Shown: positions 33,294-42,890 of the stretch, piece by piece
Position numbering within the stretch: position 1 is the first letter of the stretch
How the letters are laid out: each line of letters begins with the position of its first letter
Assembly (NCBI GenBank): GCA_016716665.1
Contig: JADJVH010000001.1
Location: 434,001-498,000 of the forward strand
From: Candidatus Opimibacter iunctus
GTDB lineage: Bacteria; Bacteroidota; Bacteroidia; Chitinophagales; Saprospiraceae
Length of the DNA: 64,000 nucleotides
Direction of reading: 5' to 3'
The notes under the pieces: model-generated
What the model was told of the DNA's origin: nothing
What the model saw: only the letters and a program-made list of their open reading frames with translations
Database searches by the model: none
Made by a program: the position numbers and the translations under genes

Positions 33294-34118
33294 ATGACAA
33301 CACATGAAGAGGGGAAACTGACGGAATATATCCGAAGCAAGGATTTCAGGTATACCATAGTAGCCATACTGGTCTTTCTTGGGATTTTCCTCCTGGTCTC
33401 CTTCCTGTGGTTAAAGCTCTATACCCATCACGGGCAGGAGTTGGCCATGCCTGATTATTCCGGCTATCAATATGATGACGCGGTCAAAGATGCCGCACGT
33501 AAGAGATTCAGGATGAGTATCCAGGATTCGCTGCATATCCTTGGTAAGCCAGGAGGAGAAATCCTGAAGCAAAATCCTGCTCCGGGATCATTGGTCAAGT
33601 CCGGTCGGATGATTTATGTCACGATTACAAAGCGTAGTCCGGACAAGATCCTTTCCGGTCGCCTGCCGGAATTGTATGGCAAAAACTATGAGCGCAAGAA
33701 ACGAGAGCTAGAGGAACACTTTGAAATCAAATCCCGTATCGTCGATACGAAATATGATCCGGGAGATCCAGGGCAAATCCTTGAAGTGCGTTATAAGGGT
33801 AAAGCCCTGATGGATGCCAAAGGAAGAGACAACGAGGTGCAGATTGAAAAGGGAGATTATCTTGAATTTGTAATTTCAGCAAGGTCCGGAGGTAAAGTGG
33901 AGATTCCTGATCTACGTTGTAAAACCTATGAAGAAGCACTCTTCCTTCTTGAAAATCTTGGGCTGACTGCCGGTGATGTGATCAAGGATGGAAGTATTGA
34001 GGACCTAAACAGTGCATTTATCACTGAACAGGACCCACCTGCCGATGGCTCCATGATCGATATGGAGTCAGCTATAAAGCTTACGATCAGCATGTCACAA
34101 CCTGGTGATTGCCCTTAA
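33294..34118 (+). CDS. Membrane-anchored PASTA-domain protein
   Basis: 274 residues: a short cytoplasmic N-terminus, one membrane helix (about 20-42), then three PASTA-like domains (about 50-113, 114-195, 196-271; e.g. GEILKQNPAPGSLVKSG and FITEQDPPADGSMID). PASTA domains usually sit on Ser/Thr kinases or penicillin-binding proteins and bind cell-wall fragments; here no such domain is attached, a form common in Bacteroidota and of unclear role. The rhodanese gene begins 19 bp after its stop, so the two are probably co-transcribed. A TACTTTTA near 33257 is a near-match -7 box. Confidence 0.88.
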   Translation: MTTHEEGKLTEYIRSKDFRYTIVAILVFLGIFLLVSFLWLKLYTHHGQELAMPDYSGYQYDDAVKDAARKRFRMSIQDSLHILGKPGGEILKQNPAPGSLVKSGRMIYVTITKRSPDKILSGRLPELYGKNYERKKRELEEHFEIKSRIVDTKYDPGDPGQILEVRYKGKALMDAKGRDNEVQIEKGDYLEFVISARSGGKVEIPDLRCKTYEEALFLLENLGLTAGDVIKDGSIEDLNSAFITEQDPPADGSMIDMESAIKLTISMSQPGDCP

Positions 34119-34137
34119 TCACTCAATACCTTATACC

Positions 34138-34446
34138 ATGACAGAAATAAGTGTAACAGAACTACAACTGCGCATCAAGTCTGGCGAGAAACTGCTGCTG
34201 GTCGATGTGCGTGAGCCATATGAGCATGAGGAGTCTGACATCGGCGGAATAAATATACCTGTCACAGAATTGCCCTTTCGGATCGAAGAATTGAAAACAC
34301 CTGAACCTTGCGATATAGTATTGTATTGCCAATCAGGTAATCGAAGTATACTGGCTCAGAAATTACTTGCCATGCAATTCAATATCACCAATACAATGAA
34401 TCTCAAGGGAGGCATGAAAGCGTGGATAGAAGAGAATCAAACGTGA
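34138..34446 (+). CDS. Single-domain rhodanese-like sulfurtransferase
   Basis: 102 residues from ATG 34138; a start at 34105 would overlap the PASTA gene and adds nothing family-like. It has the rhodanese signature: LLLVDVREPYEHEESDI, then the active-site loop YCQSGNRS (Cys followed by XGXRS), and the CH2-like end MNLKGGMKAWIEE. GlpE/PspE-type proteins transfer sulfane sulfur to cyanide or thiol acceptors. Its TGA stop (34444-34446) lies inside the first unit of a heptamer array. Confidence 0.9.
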   Translation: MTEISVTELQLRIKSGEKLLLVDVREPYEHEESDIGGINIPVTELPFRIEELKTPEPCDIVLYCQSGNRSILAQKLLAMQFNITNTMNLKGGMKAWIEENQT

Positions 34447-34507
34447 GACGTGAGACGTGAGACGTGAGTGTGGGTGTGCATTGAAGGCCTCGAGAAATGA
34501 AGCCCTT
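34443..34507. repeat. GTGAGAC heptamer array with conserved tail and hairpin
   Basis: Three GTGAGAC units (34443-34463) lead into GTGAGTGTGGGTGTG (34464-34478) and then an imperfect hairpin AAGGCC...GCCCTT (34484-34507). The same tail and a similar hairpin recur at 36530-36566. It lies between convergent genes (rhodanese and dcd), so the hairpin may act as a terminator. Confidence 0.75.
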
Positions 34508-34523
34508 AGTATCCGCCTCAGTC

Positions 34524-35060
34524 TTAGAACTTATTTTTCCACATCATACTTTCCAATGGCCGGTCGGTACGTTGGTTATACTTGGCCCCTGGTTTACGAT
34601 TGTACATATTTTCGATAGGCCCTTCTACTTTAAAATAGATGAGTTGACCGATAGGCATACCTGCATATATCCTTACGGGCTTGACGCATGAAATCTCTAA
34701 GGTCCAGGTATTACAATAGCCTACATCGCCTTTGCCGGCTGTAGCATGGATATCAATTCCGAGGCGGCCAACACTTGACTTACCTTCGAGGAACGGAACA
34801 GCGCTATGCGTTTCTGTATACTCTTCCGTGACACCCAGATAGAGTTCTCCGGGCTGGATAACAAAACCTTCCGGGCCAATCTCAAAATGCCTGATCTTGT
34901 TGTGCAGCTTTGCATCAAGGATATCATCTTCATAGACAGCCAGGTGAGCTGCCAGATGGACATCGTATGAATTGGTACCAAGGCCTGCCCGGTCGAAAGG
35001 CGTGATCACGATATCGCCACTTTCAATTGCTGCTAAAATCTGCACATCTGTTAATATCAT
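34524..35060 (-). CDS. dcd: dCTP deaminase
   Basis: 178 residues. Start at 35060 (MILTDVQILAAIESGDI) because the -7 box at 35084-35091 puts the transcription start downstream of the earlier ATG at 35096. Family blocks are clear: GTNSYDVHLA, FLEGKSSVGRLGIDIHATAG, GDVGYCNTWTLEI with the catalytic Glu, and PIGQLIYFKVEG. The enzyme deaminates dCTP to dUTP for dTMP synthesis and is a cytosolic trimer. Divergent from the phosphopantetheinyl transferase gene. Confidence 0.93.
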   Translation of the reverse strand: MILTDVQILAAIESGDIVITPFDRAGLGTNSYDVHLAAHLAVYEDDILDAKLHNKIRHFEIGPEGFVIQPGELYLGVTEEYTETHSAVPFLEGKSSVGRLGIDIHATAGKGDVGYCNTWTLEISCVKPVRIYAGMPIGQLIYFKVEGPIENMYNRKPGAKYNQRTDRPLESMMWKNKF

Positions 35061-35083
35061 ACTAGGTCGGTCTGAACGGATGG

Positions 35084-35091
35084 CAAAGGTA
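35084..35091 (-). promoter_or_regulatory. -7 box TACCTTTG for dcd
   Basis: An exact TAnnTTTG match on the minus strand (TACCTTTGCC), 24 bp upstream of the dcd ATG. It decides between the two possible dcd starts. Confidence 0.55.
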
Positions 35092-35104
35092 AGCAAACAG
35101 TTAG

Positions 35105-35300
35105 AGCTATCAGCTATCAGCTATCAGCTGTCAGTGATCGGTGATCGGTGATCGGTGAATTGAGATCGGGGATCACTGACTAGGCTAACTGTAGCAAGGG
35201 TAAATAGCTTATTCAAATCATGGGCGTGGTGCTTTATAATTTAGTTTGCAGAAAGAGATTGCGATAAAACCTGAAAGCTGGTAGCTGGTGGCTGGAAGCT
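35105..35300. repeat. AGCTATC and GTGATCG heptamer arrays
   Basis: 35105-35160 holds AGCTATC x3, AGCTGTC and then GTGATCG x3; 35276-35300 holds AGCTGGT x2 and GGCTGGA, the reverse complement of the ACCAGCT form. The region separates the divergent dcd and phosphopantetheinyl transferase genes, so both promoters lie beside repeats. Related AGCTATC/AGCTACC units recur at 50393-50546. Confidence 0.8.
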
Positions 35301-35305
35301 TATAG

Positions 35306-35973
35306 ATGCTTAGCTTTGCTACGATGGATGTTCTGGACAAAATAATCATTGGCTCAACCATTTCAGCTGTTGGCCATCTGCAGGGCAGGCATGAAATGGA
35401 TGAAAGCTTGTTGCATCAGGATGAAATAGCCATCGTGAGGGCGCTATCCCCGCGAAAGCGTAGTGAATGGATGGCGAGCAGGGCCTTGCTTTATACCATT
35501 GCCGGATTGCCTGAAAGGGCCCGTTGCCTTTATGACGATTTTGGAAAGCCGTACCTGCTTGGAATTGATAAGCATATCTCTGTCAGCCATAGTGAACTAT
35601 GGTGTGCCGCGATGGTAAGCGATCTGCCGTGCGGTGTGGATATACAGGTTTATTCTGATACTGTACGAAGGATAGCGGACCGCTTCCTCACTCCGGATGA
35701 TTTGTTGTTAGTTAACCAGTCCGAAAATCCGCTGCAGACACTTCATTTGTTGTGGGGTGCCAAGGAGTGCATATACAAAGCCTATGGAAAAGAAAGCTCG
35801 GTTTTCGCGAAAACATCTTTATCACCTCAATAGATCCCTCTGCGGGAAAAGGATTAGGTGAGATAAACTACGAAGGCATACATTTGTCTTATGAAATCTA
35901 CTACAGAATGTTACCGGAAGTGGCTTGGGTTAGCTGCATTCAGCTTATTACTCCTCAGCCCATTGCTGACTGA
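35306..35973 (+). CDS. 4'-phosphopantetheinyl transferase (frameshifted)
   Basis: About 222 residues; M7 (35324) is an alternative start. The family motifs are present: SVSHSE, CGVDIQ (metal-binding Asp) and WGAKECIYKAYGK (WxxKE-type). The enzyme transfers phosphopantetheine from CoA to acyl or peptidyl carrier proteins. One A is missing from an A run near 35788-35791: in the next frame the protein continues RKLGFRENIFITSIDPSAG to a stop at 35973. That C-terminal part overlaps the start of the lipoprotein gene by 83 bp in another frame. Likely an indel error, not a dead gene. Confidence 0.82.
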
Positions 35974-36385
35974 AGGGTGTAATCCAAAAGCTGATACGTC
36001 AACCACTGAAGCTGATGGCCAAAAGGCGGTGGATACCTTACCAGATGATTTTGTCGTCTTCTGTGATCGGTTTCATACCGATTCTGCTTACCAGATAGAA
36101 CATATCATGTTTCCACTTGAAGGGCTGCCTACATCAACGGGTGATGGGGATACACTGATCACTACACGTTATTTCTGGCAGAAGGCTGATTGGAAAATAC
36201 ATCACCGTTTTACAGATCCTGGACATGACTTTGAGCAATGGTATGAAGTACTCAATGACCGTGTCATCGAGCATTGGATCCTGATGAAAGGTACTAACCT
36301 GCATATGAAGCGGAGGTTTGCGAAGCTTGAAGATGGGTGGTATCTCATCTACTATCAGGGCCTGCGGCCGACGAATAGGGAGTGA
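35891..36385 (+). CDS. Putative lipoprotein, unknown function
   Basis: 164 residues. The signal ends in a lipobox-like LLTEGC, giving a mature N-terminal Cys. The mature part (DDFVVFCDRFHTDSAYQIEHI, split by aromatic strands such as WKIHHRFTDPG and GWYLIYYQGL) looks like a small NTF2-like or beta-rich fold; I cannot name the family firmly. It overlaps the end of the phosphopantetheinyl transferase reading frame by 83 bp. Its stop codon lies in GAGTGAGAC at the head of a repeat array. Confidence 0.72.
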   Translation: MKSTTECYRKWLGLAAFSLLLLSPLLTEGCNPKADTSTTEADGQKAVDTLPDDFVVFCDRFHTDSAYQIEHIMFPLEGLPTSTGDGDTLITTRYFWQKADWKIHHRFTDPGHDFEQWYEVLNDRVIEHWILMKGTNLHMKRRFAKLEDGWYLIYYQGLRPTNRE

Positions 36386-36571
36386 GACTGTGAGACAGTA
36401 AGACAGTAAGACAGTAAGAGGTGTGAGGGTGAAGTGTGGGACTGTAAGATCGTGAGACGTGAGAACGTGAGAACGTGAGACGGGGGGGGGGGGGGGGGGG
36501 GGAGGGGGAAGCAGGTCGAACCATGAGACGTGAGTGTGGGTGTGAAGGCCACGAATCAACAGCCTTAGTGT
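36384..36571. repeat. GTGAGAC/AGACAGTA array with a 21-nt G tract
   Basis: 36384-36481 carries mixed 7-8 bp units (AGACAGTA x3, GTGAGAAC x2). A run of 21 G follows at 36482-36502, then GGGGGAAGCAGG, the conserved tail GTGAGTGTGGGTGTG (36530-36544) and a hairpin AAGGC...GCCTT (36545-36566). The region lies between convergent genes. Confidence 0.85.
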
Positions 36572-37537
36572 TTAGAGGAATTTGTTGGTATTGAGGTAAT
36601 GCTGGACGTAATCTTTGACACCGTCTTCGAGTGAGGTGGCAGGCAAGGGAAGTCCGGCTGCATTCCATTTGCCCATATCGGCTTCAGTGAAATACTGGTA
36701 TTTGTCCCGGAGATCTTCGGGCATGTCAATATACTCTATGTTGGGCTCGATACCTAGTGCCTGAAAAGTAGCTACCCCTAAATCTTTAAATGTCCTCGCC
36801 TTGCCGGTTCCGACGTTGTACAAACCTGATTCAGGCTTATGTTCGCTGATATTCCAGACCATCTGCAGCACGTCTTTCACATAAATAAAATCGCGCTCCT
36901 GACCTCCATCCTGCCATTCAGGACGATGTGATTTAAATAACTTCAGCTTGCCTGTGTCCCTGATCTGGTGCCATGCATGAAAAATCACAGAAGCCATCCT
37001 GCCTTTATGGTACTCATTGGGACCATAGACATTAAAAAACTTGAGTCCGTGCCAATGCGGCGGAGTGTCTTCCTGCTCTAGTGCCCACAGATCAAACTGT
37101 TGCTTGGAAAGTGCGTACGCATTGAGTGGTTTCAAGTCTGGAACAACAGCATGGCTATCGCTGAACCCAAAGCTACCATCTCCATATGTTGCAGCACTGG
37201 ACGCATATACCAGGGGAATGGATTGCGCCGTACAGATGCGCCATATCTCCTTTGAATAGCGGAGATTGAGCAAATTGAATACCGCCGTGTCTTCACTGAC
37301 CGTATCTGTCCTCGCCCCCAGGTGAAAGACCATGTCAATCTGTGAAGCCTGCTTTTCGAAGTAGGAAATAAACAGATCCCGATGCACCCAATCGTGTACC
37401 CGTTTTCCTTTCAGATTCTTCTCCTTCTTCCATTGGTAGAAGTCATCTACCACAATGATGTCATAGTACCCGAGCTGGTTGAGGTAACTCACAAATGCAC
37501 TGCCGATAAACCCAATCGCGCCGGTAACAACTATCAC
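36572..37537 (-). CDS. hldD: ADP-L-glycero-D-manno-heptose-6-epimerase
   Basis: 321 residues, GTG start at 37537 giving MIVVTGAIGFIGSAFVSYL, an NAD(P)-binding Rossmann start (TGxxGFIG). SSAATYG and YALSKQQFD (YxxxK) are the catalytic region of the extended short-chain dehydrogenase family, and FFNVYGPNEYHKGRMAS and DFIYVKDV are typical of HldD. It makes the L-D-heptose precursor of LPS inner core. Its GTG overlaps the TGA of gcvP by 4 bp (GTGA), so the two are translationally coupled. Confidence 0.93.
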   Translation of the reverse strand: MIVVTGAIGFIGSAFVSYLNQLGYYDIIVVDDFYQWKKEKNLKGKRVHDWVHRDLFISYFEKQASQIDMVFHLGARTDTVSEDTAVFNLLNLRYSKEIWRICTAQSIPLVYASSAATYGDGSFGFSDSHAVVPDLKPLNAYALSKQQFDLWALEQEDTPPHWHGLKFFNVYGPNEYHKGRMASVIFHAWHQIRDTGKLKLFKSHRPEWQDGGQERDFIYVKDVLQMVWNISEHKPESGLYNVGTGKARTFKDLGVATFQALGIEPNIEYIDMPEDLRDKYQYFTEADMGKWNAAGLPLPATSLEDGVKDYVQHYLNTNKFL

Positions 37538-40438
37538 GCGCCAACCGTCTCAGATGAAGAATACGCCTCTATCGGTGGACATGTACATACCAGGTTCCTG
37601 TCGCCATATGCATTATCTACCCTTGCAACTGCAGGCCAGAACTTATGGCGGTGACGAAGCTGTGGCAAGGGATAGGCGGCCTTACTTCTGGAATACGGAT
37701 AGCTCCATTCATCAGCCGTAAGATCAGCTAATGTATGTGGCGCATTGGACAGTACACTGTTGTGTTCATCCGCATTGCCTGCGATCACTTCATTGATCTC
37801 CGCATGGATCTGGATGAGGGCATCACAGAACAAATCCAATTCGGCTTTTGATTCACTCTCTGTAGGCTCAATCATGATTGTTCCAGGAACAGGGAAAGAA
37901 AGCGTTGGGGCGTGGAAGCCAAAGTCAATAAGGCGCTTGGCAACATCTTCTGCAGATATGCCAGCGTGCTTAAATGGCCTGAGGTCAATGATAAGTTCAT
38001 GTGCTGTTCTTCCAGCTTCTCCTGTATAGAGGATATCATAGAGGGATTCCAACCTTGACTTGATATAATTAGATCCGAGTATAGCATGAATCGTGGAGGC
38101 TGTCACACCTTCTGCTCCGAGCATCCTGATATATCCATAGGAGATGAGCAGGATAGAAGCACTTCCCCCATGGTGCGCTGTTGACAGAGTCAATTGCTTT
38201 ACCACCGCCTACATTTGCAAATGGATGGCCCGGGAGAAATGGAGCCAGTTTTTCATTCACACAAATAGGACCCATGCCAGGTCCTCCCCCACCATGTGGT
38301 ATGGCAAATGTCTTGTGCAGGTTGAGGTGGCATACATCAGCGCCGATAGATCCAGGGCTGGTCAATCCGACCTGTGCGTTCATATTGGCGCCATCCATAT
38401 AGACAAGGCCGCCATGCTGATGAATGATATCGCAGAGTTCCTTGATGGTGGTTTCAAATACGCCGTAGGTTGATGGATAGGTCACCATAACGCCTGCAAG
38501 ATGAGCTGCATGCTTTTCGGCATGAGCCTTCATATCTTCTATATCGATATTGCCACGCTCATCACATTTGGTCACTACTACCTCCATACCAGCCATGACT
38601 GCGCTGGCGGGATTAGTACCATGTGCCGAAGCTGGTATCAGGACGATATTGCGATCCAGGTGTCCATTGGCAATATGGTATGCCCTGATTGTGAGGAGGC
38701 CTGTGAGTTCGCCTTGTGCGCCTGAATTAGGCTGCAACGAGCAGGCTTTCATCCCTGTGATATCAATCAGGTAAGCAGACAGCTCATCGAATATCCTGTA
38801 ATATCCTGAAGCCTGATCAGCAGGTACAAATGGATGCAATGAAGAAAACTCAGGATAACTGACAGGAAACATTTCTGAAGCAGCATTGAGTTTCATTGTA
38901 CATGAACCCAGTGGGATCATGGCGTGCATCAGAGAAAGGTCCTTGTTTTCAAGAGACTTGATATACCGCATCATTTCGGTCTCTGTCCTGTACATGCTGA
39001 ATACCGGATGAGTCAGGTAAGCATCTTTACGGAATAGCGCGTCCGGAATCATAATTGCGCTAAGGCCATTCAGTGCCTGAGCATTTGCTTTTCCTAATGC
39101 TGTCGAAAAGACATTGCAAATCACTGTGAGGTCTTCATTTGAAGTAGTCTCATCGAGACTGATCCTGATATCCTGGTCTGTATAGTAAAAGTTGATTTTT
39201 TGCTTTTCGCCTTCTGCGCGAATTGCCTTCACCTGATCAGCAGAAAAACGGATTGTAAGTGTATCAAAAAAGGAAGCGGAGACAGGTGTGTAGCCCAGAT
39301 TTTGCAAATGCTGATGCAAAGCAGCAGTTTTGCCATGGATACCCATCGCGATTGACTTCAGATTGTCCGGGCCATGATAAACGGCATACATCCCTGCCAT
39401 AATAGCCAGCAATGCCTGGGCGGTACAAATATTTGAAGTTGCCTTTTCACGCTTGATATGTTGCTCCCTGGTCTGCAGGGCCATACGCAAGGCGCGATTT
39501 CCTTTCCGGTCAACGGATACGCCTATGATACGCCCGGGAATGCTTCGCTTATTTTCTTCCTTTGTAGCAAAGAATGCAGCATGCGGACCACCGAATCCAA
39601 CTGGAACTCCAAAGCGCTGGGAATTACCCACAACCACATCTGCGCCCCATTGTCCCGGAGGGGTCAATAAGGTAAGGGCCATCAGGTCACTGACTACGGC
39701 TACCTTTATTCCTTCCGTCTGCCATTGGCTGACTTTTTCACGATAATCGTTGACGGCTCCAGTGCCATCAGGGTATTGCAGTATTGCGCCAAAAAAATCA
39801 TCTCCCCCATTCCATGTCTTCCAGTCACCGCTTACCAATTGGATACCGATTGGTTCCGCTCTTGACTGAAGCACGGCCAGTGTCTGAGGAAAAATATTAT
39901 GATCTACAAAACAGTGTCTAGCATGATCAGCTCCACCCTTTGCTTTCTTTGACGAAAGATTATAGAGCATAGTCATCGCTTCTGCTGCTGCGGTGCCTTC
40001 ATCCAGCAATGATGCGTTGGCGATTGGCATACCTGTCAGGTCACTCACCATCGTCTGGTAATTGAGCAATGCCTCAAGGCGGCCCTGTGAAATTTCAGCC
40101 TGGTAAGGCGTGTATTGGGTATACCATCCTGGATTTTCGAATATGTTCCTCCGGATAACGGATGGTGTGTGTGTGCCATAGTACCCAAGGCCGATATAGG
40201 ACTTGAATACCTTATTCATGGCCGCTATCTGCTGGATATGCCTGAGATATTCCTGCTCACTCATGGCCTCCGGAATATTAAGCTTCCGGCGAAGTCGAAT
40301 CGGATCAGGGATCGTTTCGTTGATCAGTTGATCAAGACTGTCAGCCTTGATGATACCGAGCATTTGTTTCAGCTCGTGTGGATCGGTCGTCCCGATATGC
40401 CGTTGTGCGAACCCGGCCTTAACTCCATTATTTGACAT
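37534..40438 (-). CDS. gcvP: Glycine dehydrogenase (decarboxylating), P protein (frameshifted)
   Basis: About 968 residues, the usual full length for the single-chain P protein. The PLP lysine is K709 in LNLHKTFAIPHGGGGPG. Both halves are present, with the N-terminal domain carrying RHIGTTDPHELKQMLG. The reading frame breaks at a C5 run (38165-38169; G5 on the coding strand): with one base fewer the protein runs SAPWG-SASILLISYGYIRMLGAEG. This removal restores a perfect family sequence, so an insertion error is likely. Part of the glycine cleavage system; no gcvT or gcvH nearby. Confidence 0.93.
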
Positions 40439-40495
40439 AACTGATAGCTATTCTATGCTTTCGGATCAAACGCAGTGTACCTGATCTGTTTCCGT

Positions 40496-41788
40496 TTATT
40501 TAAGATTAAATGCCTTCTTGACTTCCTTGACTTTATCCAGTTTTTCCCAGGTAAAAGTTTCGATCTTCACTTTCTTTTCTTTACCGCTGCCATCTACAAA
40601 TATCTTTTCCTTCTTTTCCGAAACCCTACCCATGTGTCCATAGGAAGCTGTTTCACCATAGATCGGCTTTCTCAATTGAAGACGTTGTTCGATATCGTAT
40701 GGCCTCATCGGGAAAATATGTTTCACACGCTCGGCAATTTCGCCATCATGCAAATCAACATGAGCTGAGCCGTAGGTGTTAACATAAATGTTTGTCGGCT
40801 CTGCCACGCCAATGGCATAAGAAACCTGAACCAGTATTTCATCGCATACGCCTGCAGCGACAAGGTTCTTTGCAATATGGCGTGTAGCATATGCTGCAGA
40901 GCGGTCCACTTTACTAGGGTCCTTACCGGAAAAAGCACCACCGCCATGAGCGCCTTTGCCACCATAAGTATCCACGATGATCTTGCGGCCTGTCAATCCT
41001 GTATCGCCATGTGGACCACCGATCACGAAATTGCCGGTAGGATTGATATGATAGGTGATATGGTCAGTGAATAATTTTTTCAGGGATGCCTTTAGTTTCT
41101 TTTGTACTCTAGGCAAGACGATATTGATGATATCGGAGGAAATCTGCGCCTGCATAGCTTTCTGGGCCTTCATACGCCCTGATTCGCTGCTGTTTTTTGG
41201 CTGCACAAATTCATCATGCTGTGTACTCACGACGATGGTATCAATGCGAATCGGCTTGTTGTCATCGCTGTATTCGATTGTGACCTGTGACTTGGCATCT
41301 GGCCTGAGGTAGGTCATGAGCTTGCCCTCCTTGCGAATAGCGGAGAGTTCGATCAGGATCCTGTGTGCGAGGTCAAGCGCGAGAGGCATATAATTGTCTG
41401 TTTCGCTGGTGGCATAACCGAACATCATGCCCTGGTCACCGGCGCCCTGCTCTTCCTTTTTCTGCTTGTCCACACCCTGATTGATATCGGTGGACTGCTC
41501 ATGAATGGAGGAGAAAATACCGCAGGAATTTCCGTCAAACATATATTCACTCTTATTGTACCCGATACGGTTGATTACATCACGGGCAATCTTGTGAAGG
41601 TCCAGATATGTTTTTGATTTTACTTCTCCTGCCAAAACGACCTGGCCTGTGGTGACGAGGGTTTCGCAGGCTACTTTGGATTGCGGATCGAATGCCAGAA
41701 AGTGGTCTACCAGGGCATCTGAAATCTGGTCTGCGATCTTGTCCGGATGGCCTTCAGAGACTGATTCTGAGGTGAATAAATAAGGCAT
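40496..41788 (-). CDS. metK: S-adenosylmethionine synthase
   Basis: 430 residues. Opens with LFTSESVSEGHPDKIADQIS and contains GAGDQGMMFGYA and GGAFSGKDPSKVDRSAAY, the three signature blocks. It makes SAM from methionine and ATP. At about 430 residues it carries a long insertion after the first domain, as in other Bacteroidota members. Downstream gene gcvP is 57 bp away in the same direction. A -7 box and a hairpin lie in its upstream region. Confidence 0.96.
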   Translation of the reverse strand: MPYLFTSESVSEGHPDKIADQISDALVDHFLAFDPQSKVACETLVTTGQVVLAGEVKSKTYLDLHKIARDVINRIGYNKSEYMFDGNSCGIFSSIHEQSTDINQGVDKQKKEEQGAGDQGMMFGYATSETDNYMPLALDLAHRILIELSAIRKEGKLMTYLRPDAKSQVTIEYSDDNKPIRIDTIVVSTQHDEFVQPKNSSESGRMKAQKAMQAQISSDIINIVLPRVQKKLKASLKKLFTDHITYHINPTGNFVIGGPHGDTGLTGRKIIVDTYGGKGAHGGGAFSGKDPSKVDRSAAYATRHIAKNLVAAGVCDEILVQVSYAIGVAEPTNIYVNTYGSAHVDLHDGEIAERVKHIFPMRPYDIEQRLQLRKPIYGETASYGHMGRVSEKKEKIFVDGSGKEKKVKIETFTWEKLDKVKEVKKAFNLK

Positions 41789-41838
41789 GAAAGGAATTAT
41801 TTAGCGTGAACAGTTTTAGAATGATTCGACCTCCTGGA

Positions 41839-41882
41839 GGGTGAAAAGGCTGTTTTACCCTTCATTTGGAGGCGCAAAAATA
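41839..41882 (-). promoter_or_regulatory. metK promoter box and leader hairpin
   Basis: TATTTTTG (41875-41882, minus strand) is an exact -7 box and, like the box at 28127, is followed by CGCC. About 20-40 bp downstream of it a hairpin (GGGTAAAA, 5-nt loop, TTTTCACCC; 41839-41860) lies in the metK leader, about 50 bp before the ATG. Confidence 0.5.
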
Positions 41883-42172
41883 GGAATTTATATGATGGAA
41901 AAGGGTAAAGGGTAAAAGTGAGCATTCCCCAACAGGCAGTTCGCTTAGCAGCGTAGATCCCGCACGCTGTGAAGCCGTGAAGCGGGATGGCAAGGGAGCA
42001 AATCGAAGCGTAGCGGAGATCCCGCCAAATGCAAGGCATTTGTAGCGGGAGGAGGAAGGGAGGAAGGGAGCAAAGGAGGAAGGGAGGAAGGGAGGAAGGG
42101 AGGAAGGGAGCAAAGGAGCAAAGGAGCAAAGGAGGTGAAATAGGCTAAAGAATTAGAGGGCCTTGAAAAAGA
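41883..42172. other. Intergenic region with palindromes and an AGGAAGGG array
   Basis: No gene is seen. It holds ATCCCGC...GCGGGAT (41957-41988), a hairpin CCCGC-CAAATGC-AAG-GCATTTG-TA-GCGGG (42021-42049) and an octamer array of AGGAAGGG/GAGCAAAG type (about 42049-42135). The shared ATCCCGC arms suggest dispersed repeat DNA. Confidence 0.7.
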
Positions 42173-42787
42173 TTACTTGATTTCGCATTCAAGCATTTTC
42201 TGTCCTTCGATGCTTCCGACCAGGATGTCGCCGCGCTTGACGGGACCGACGCCGGCGGGGGTGCCGGTGTAGATGTAATCTCCGGTCTGAAGCTTGAAAA
42301 ACTTTGAGGCATAGCAGATGATGTCATTGAAGGAATAAATCATCAGCGCGCTGTCACCTTGCTGTACTATATCTCCATTGAGGGTCATCTCAAACTTGAT
42401 AGAGGAGCGGTCTGGCAGGGCATTGACATCAATGAACGATTGACTGAGCGGGGCGCTGAAATCCCACGCCTTAGCAATTTCCCATGGGTGCCCTTTTTCC
42501 TTGCATTTCTGTTGGAGGTCGCGCGCCGTAAAATCGATTCCAAAGCCTATGAGTTGATAGTATGAATCCGCAAACTCAGGCTGGATATGCCTTCCGTTCT
42601 TGCAGATTTTCAGGACCAGTTCGGCTTCGTAATGAAGATCATTGGTGAAGTCAGGATAATATAATGGCTTGTTGTCGATCAGCAATGCTGTATGTGGCTT
42701 CATAAACAACATAGGGGAATCAGGCACTTCGTTGCCCAGTTCGGCAGCGTGTGCTACGTAGTTTCGACCGACGCAAATGATCTTCAT
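42173..42787 (-). CDS. Fumarylacetoacetate hydrolase family protein
   Basis: 204 residues, the short FAH form. Opens with MKIICVGRNYVAHAAELGN. The metal-ligand blocks HYEAELVL and GFGIDFTARDLQ are present, with KAWDFSAPL and YTGTPAGVGPV typical of the family. Members hydrolyse or decarboxylate beta-keto acids such as oxaloacetate, acylpyruvates or aromatic catabolites; which one is not shown. The gene starts beside a heptamer array and has no recognised pathway neighbour. Confidence 0.9.
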   Translation of the reverse strand: MKIICVGRNYVAHAAELGNEVPDSPMLFMKPHTALLIDNKPLYYPDFTNDLHYEAELVLKICKNGRHIQPEFADSYYQLIGFGIDFTARDLQQKCKEKGHPWEIAKAWDFSAPLSQSFIDVNALPDRSSIKFEMTLNGDIVQQGDSALMIYSFNDIICYASKFFKLQTGDYIYTGTPAGVGPVKRGDILVGSIEGQKMLECEIK

Positions 42788-42788
42788 G

Positions 42789-42886
42789 GTGGGTGTAAGA
42801 CAGTGAGAAAGTAAGACAGTGAGAAGTGTGAGGGTGAGTGAGAGCGTGAGAGCGTGAGAGCGTGAGAGCGTGAGAGTGGGTGTGGT
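42789..42886. repeat. GTGAGAGC/AGACAGTG array with conserved tail
   Basis: Units of AGACAGTGAGAAAGTA type lead into GTGAGAGC x4 or more and end in GTGAGAGTGGGTGTG (42870-42884). It fills nearly all of the gap between trpS and the FAH-family gene. Confidence 0.8.
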
Positions 42887-42890
42887 ATGA

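Noticed and set aside
41789..41860. SAM riboswitch upstream of metK
   Set aside because: No known SAM-I, SAM-II or SAM/SAH core could be matched by eye.
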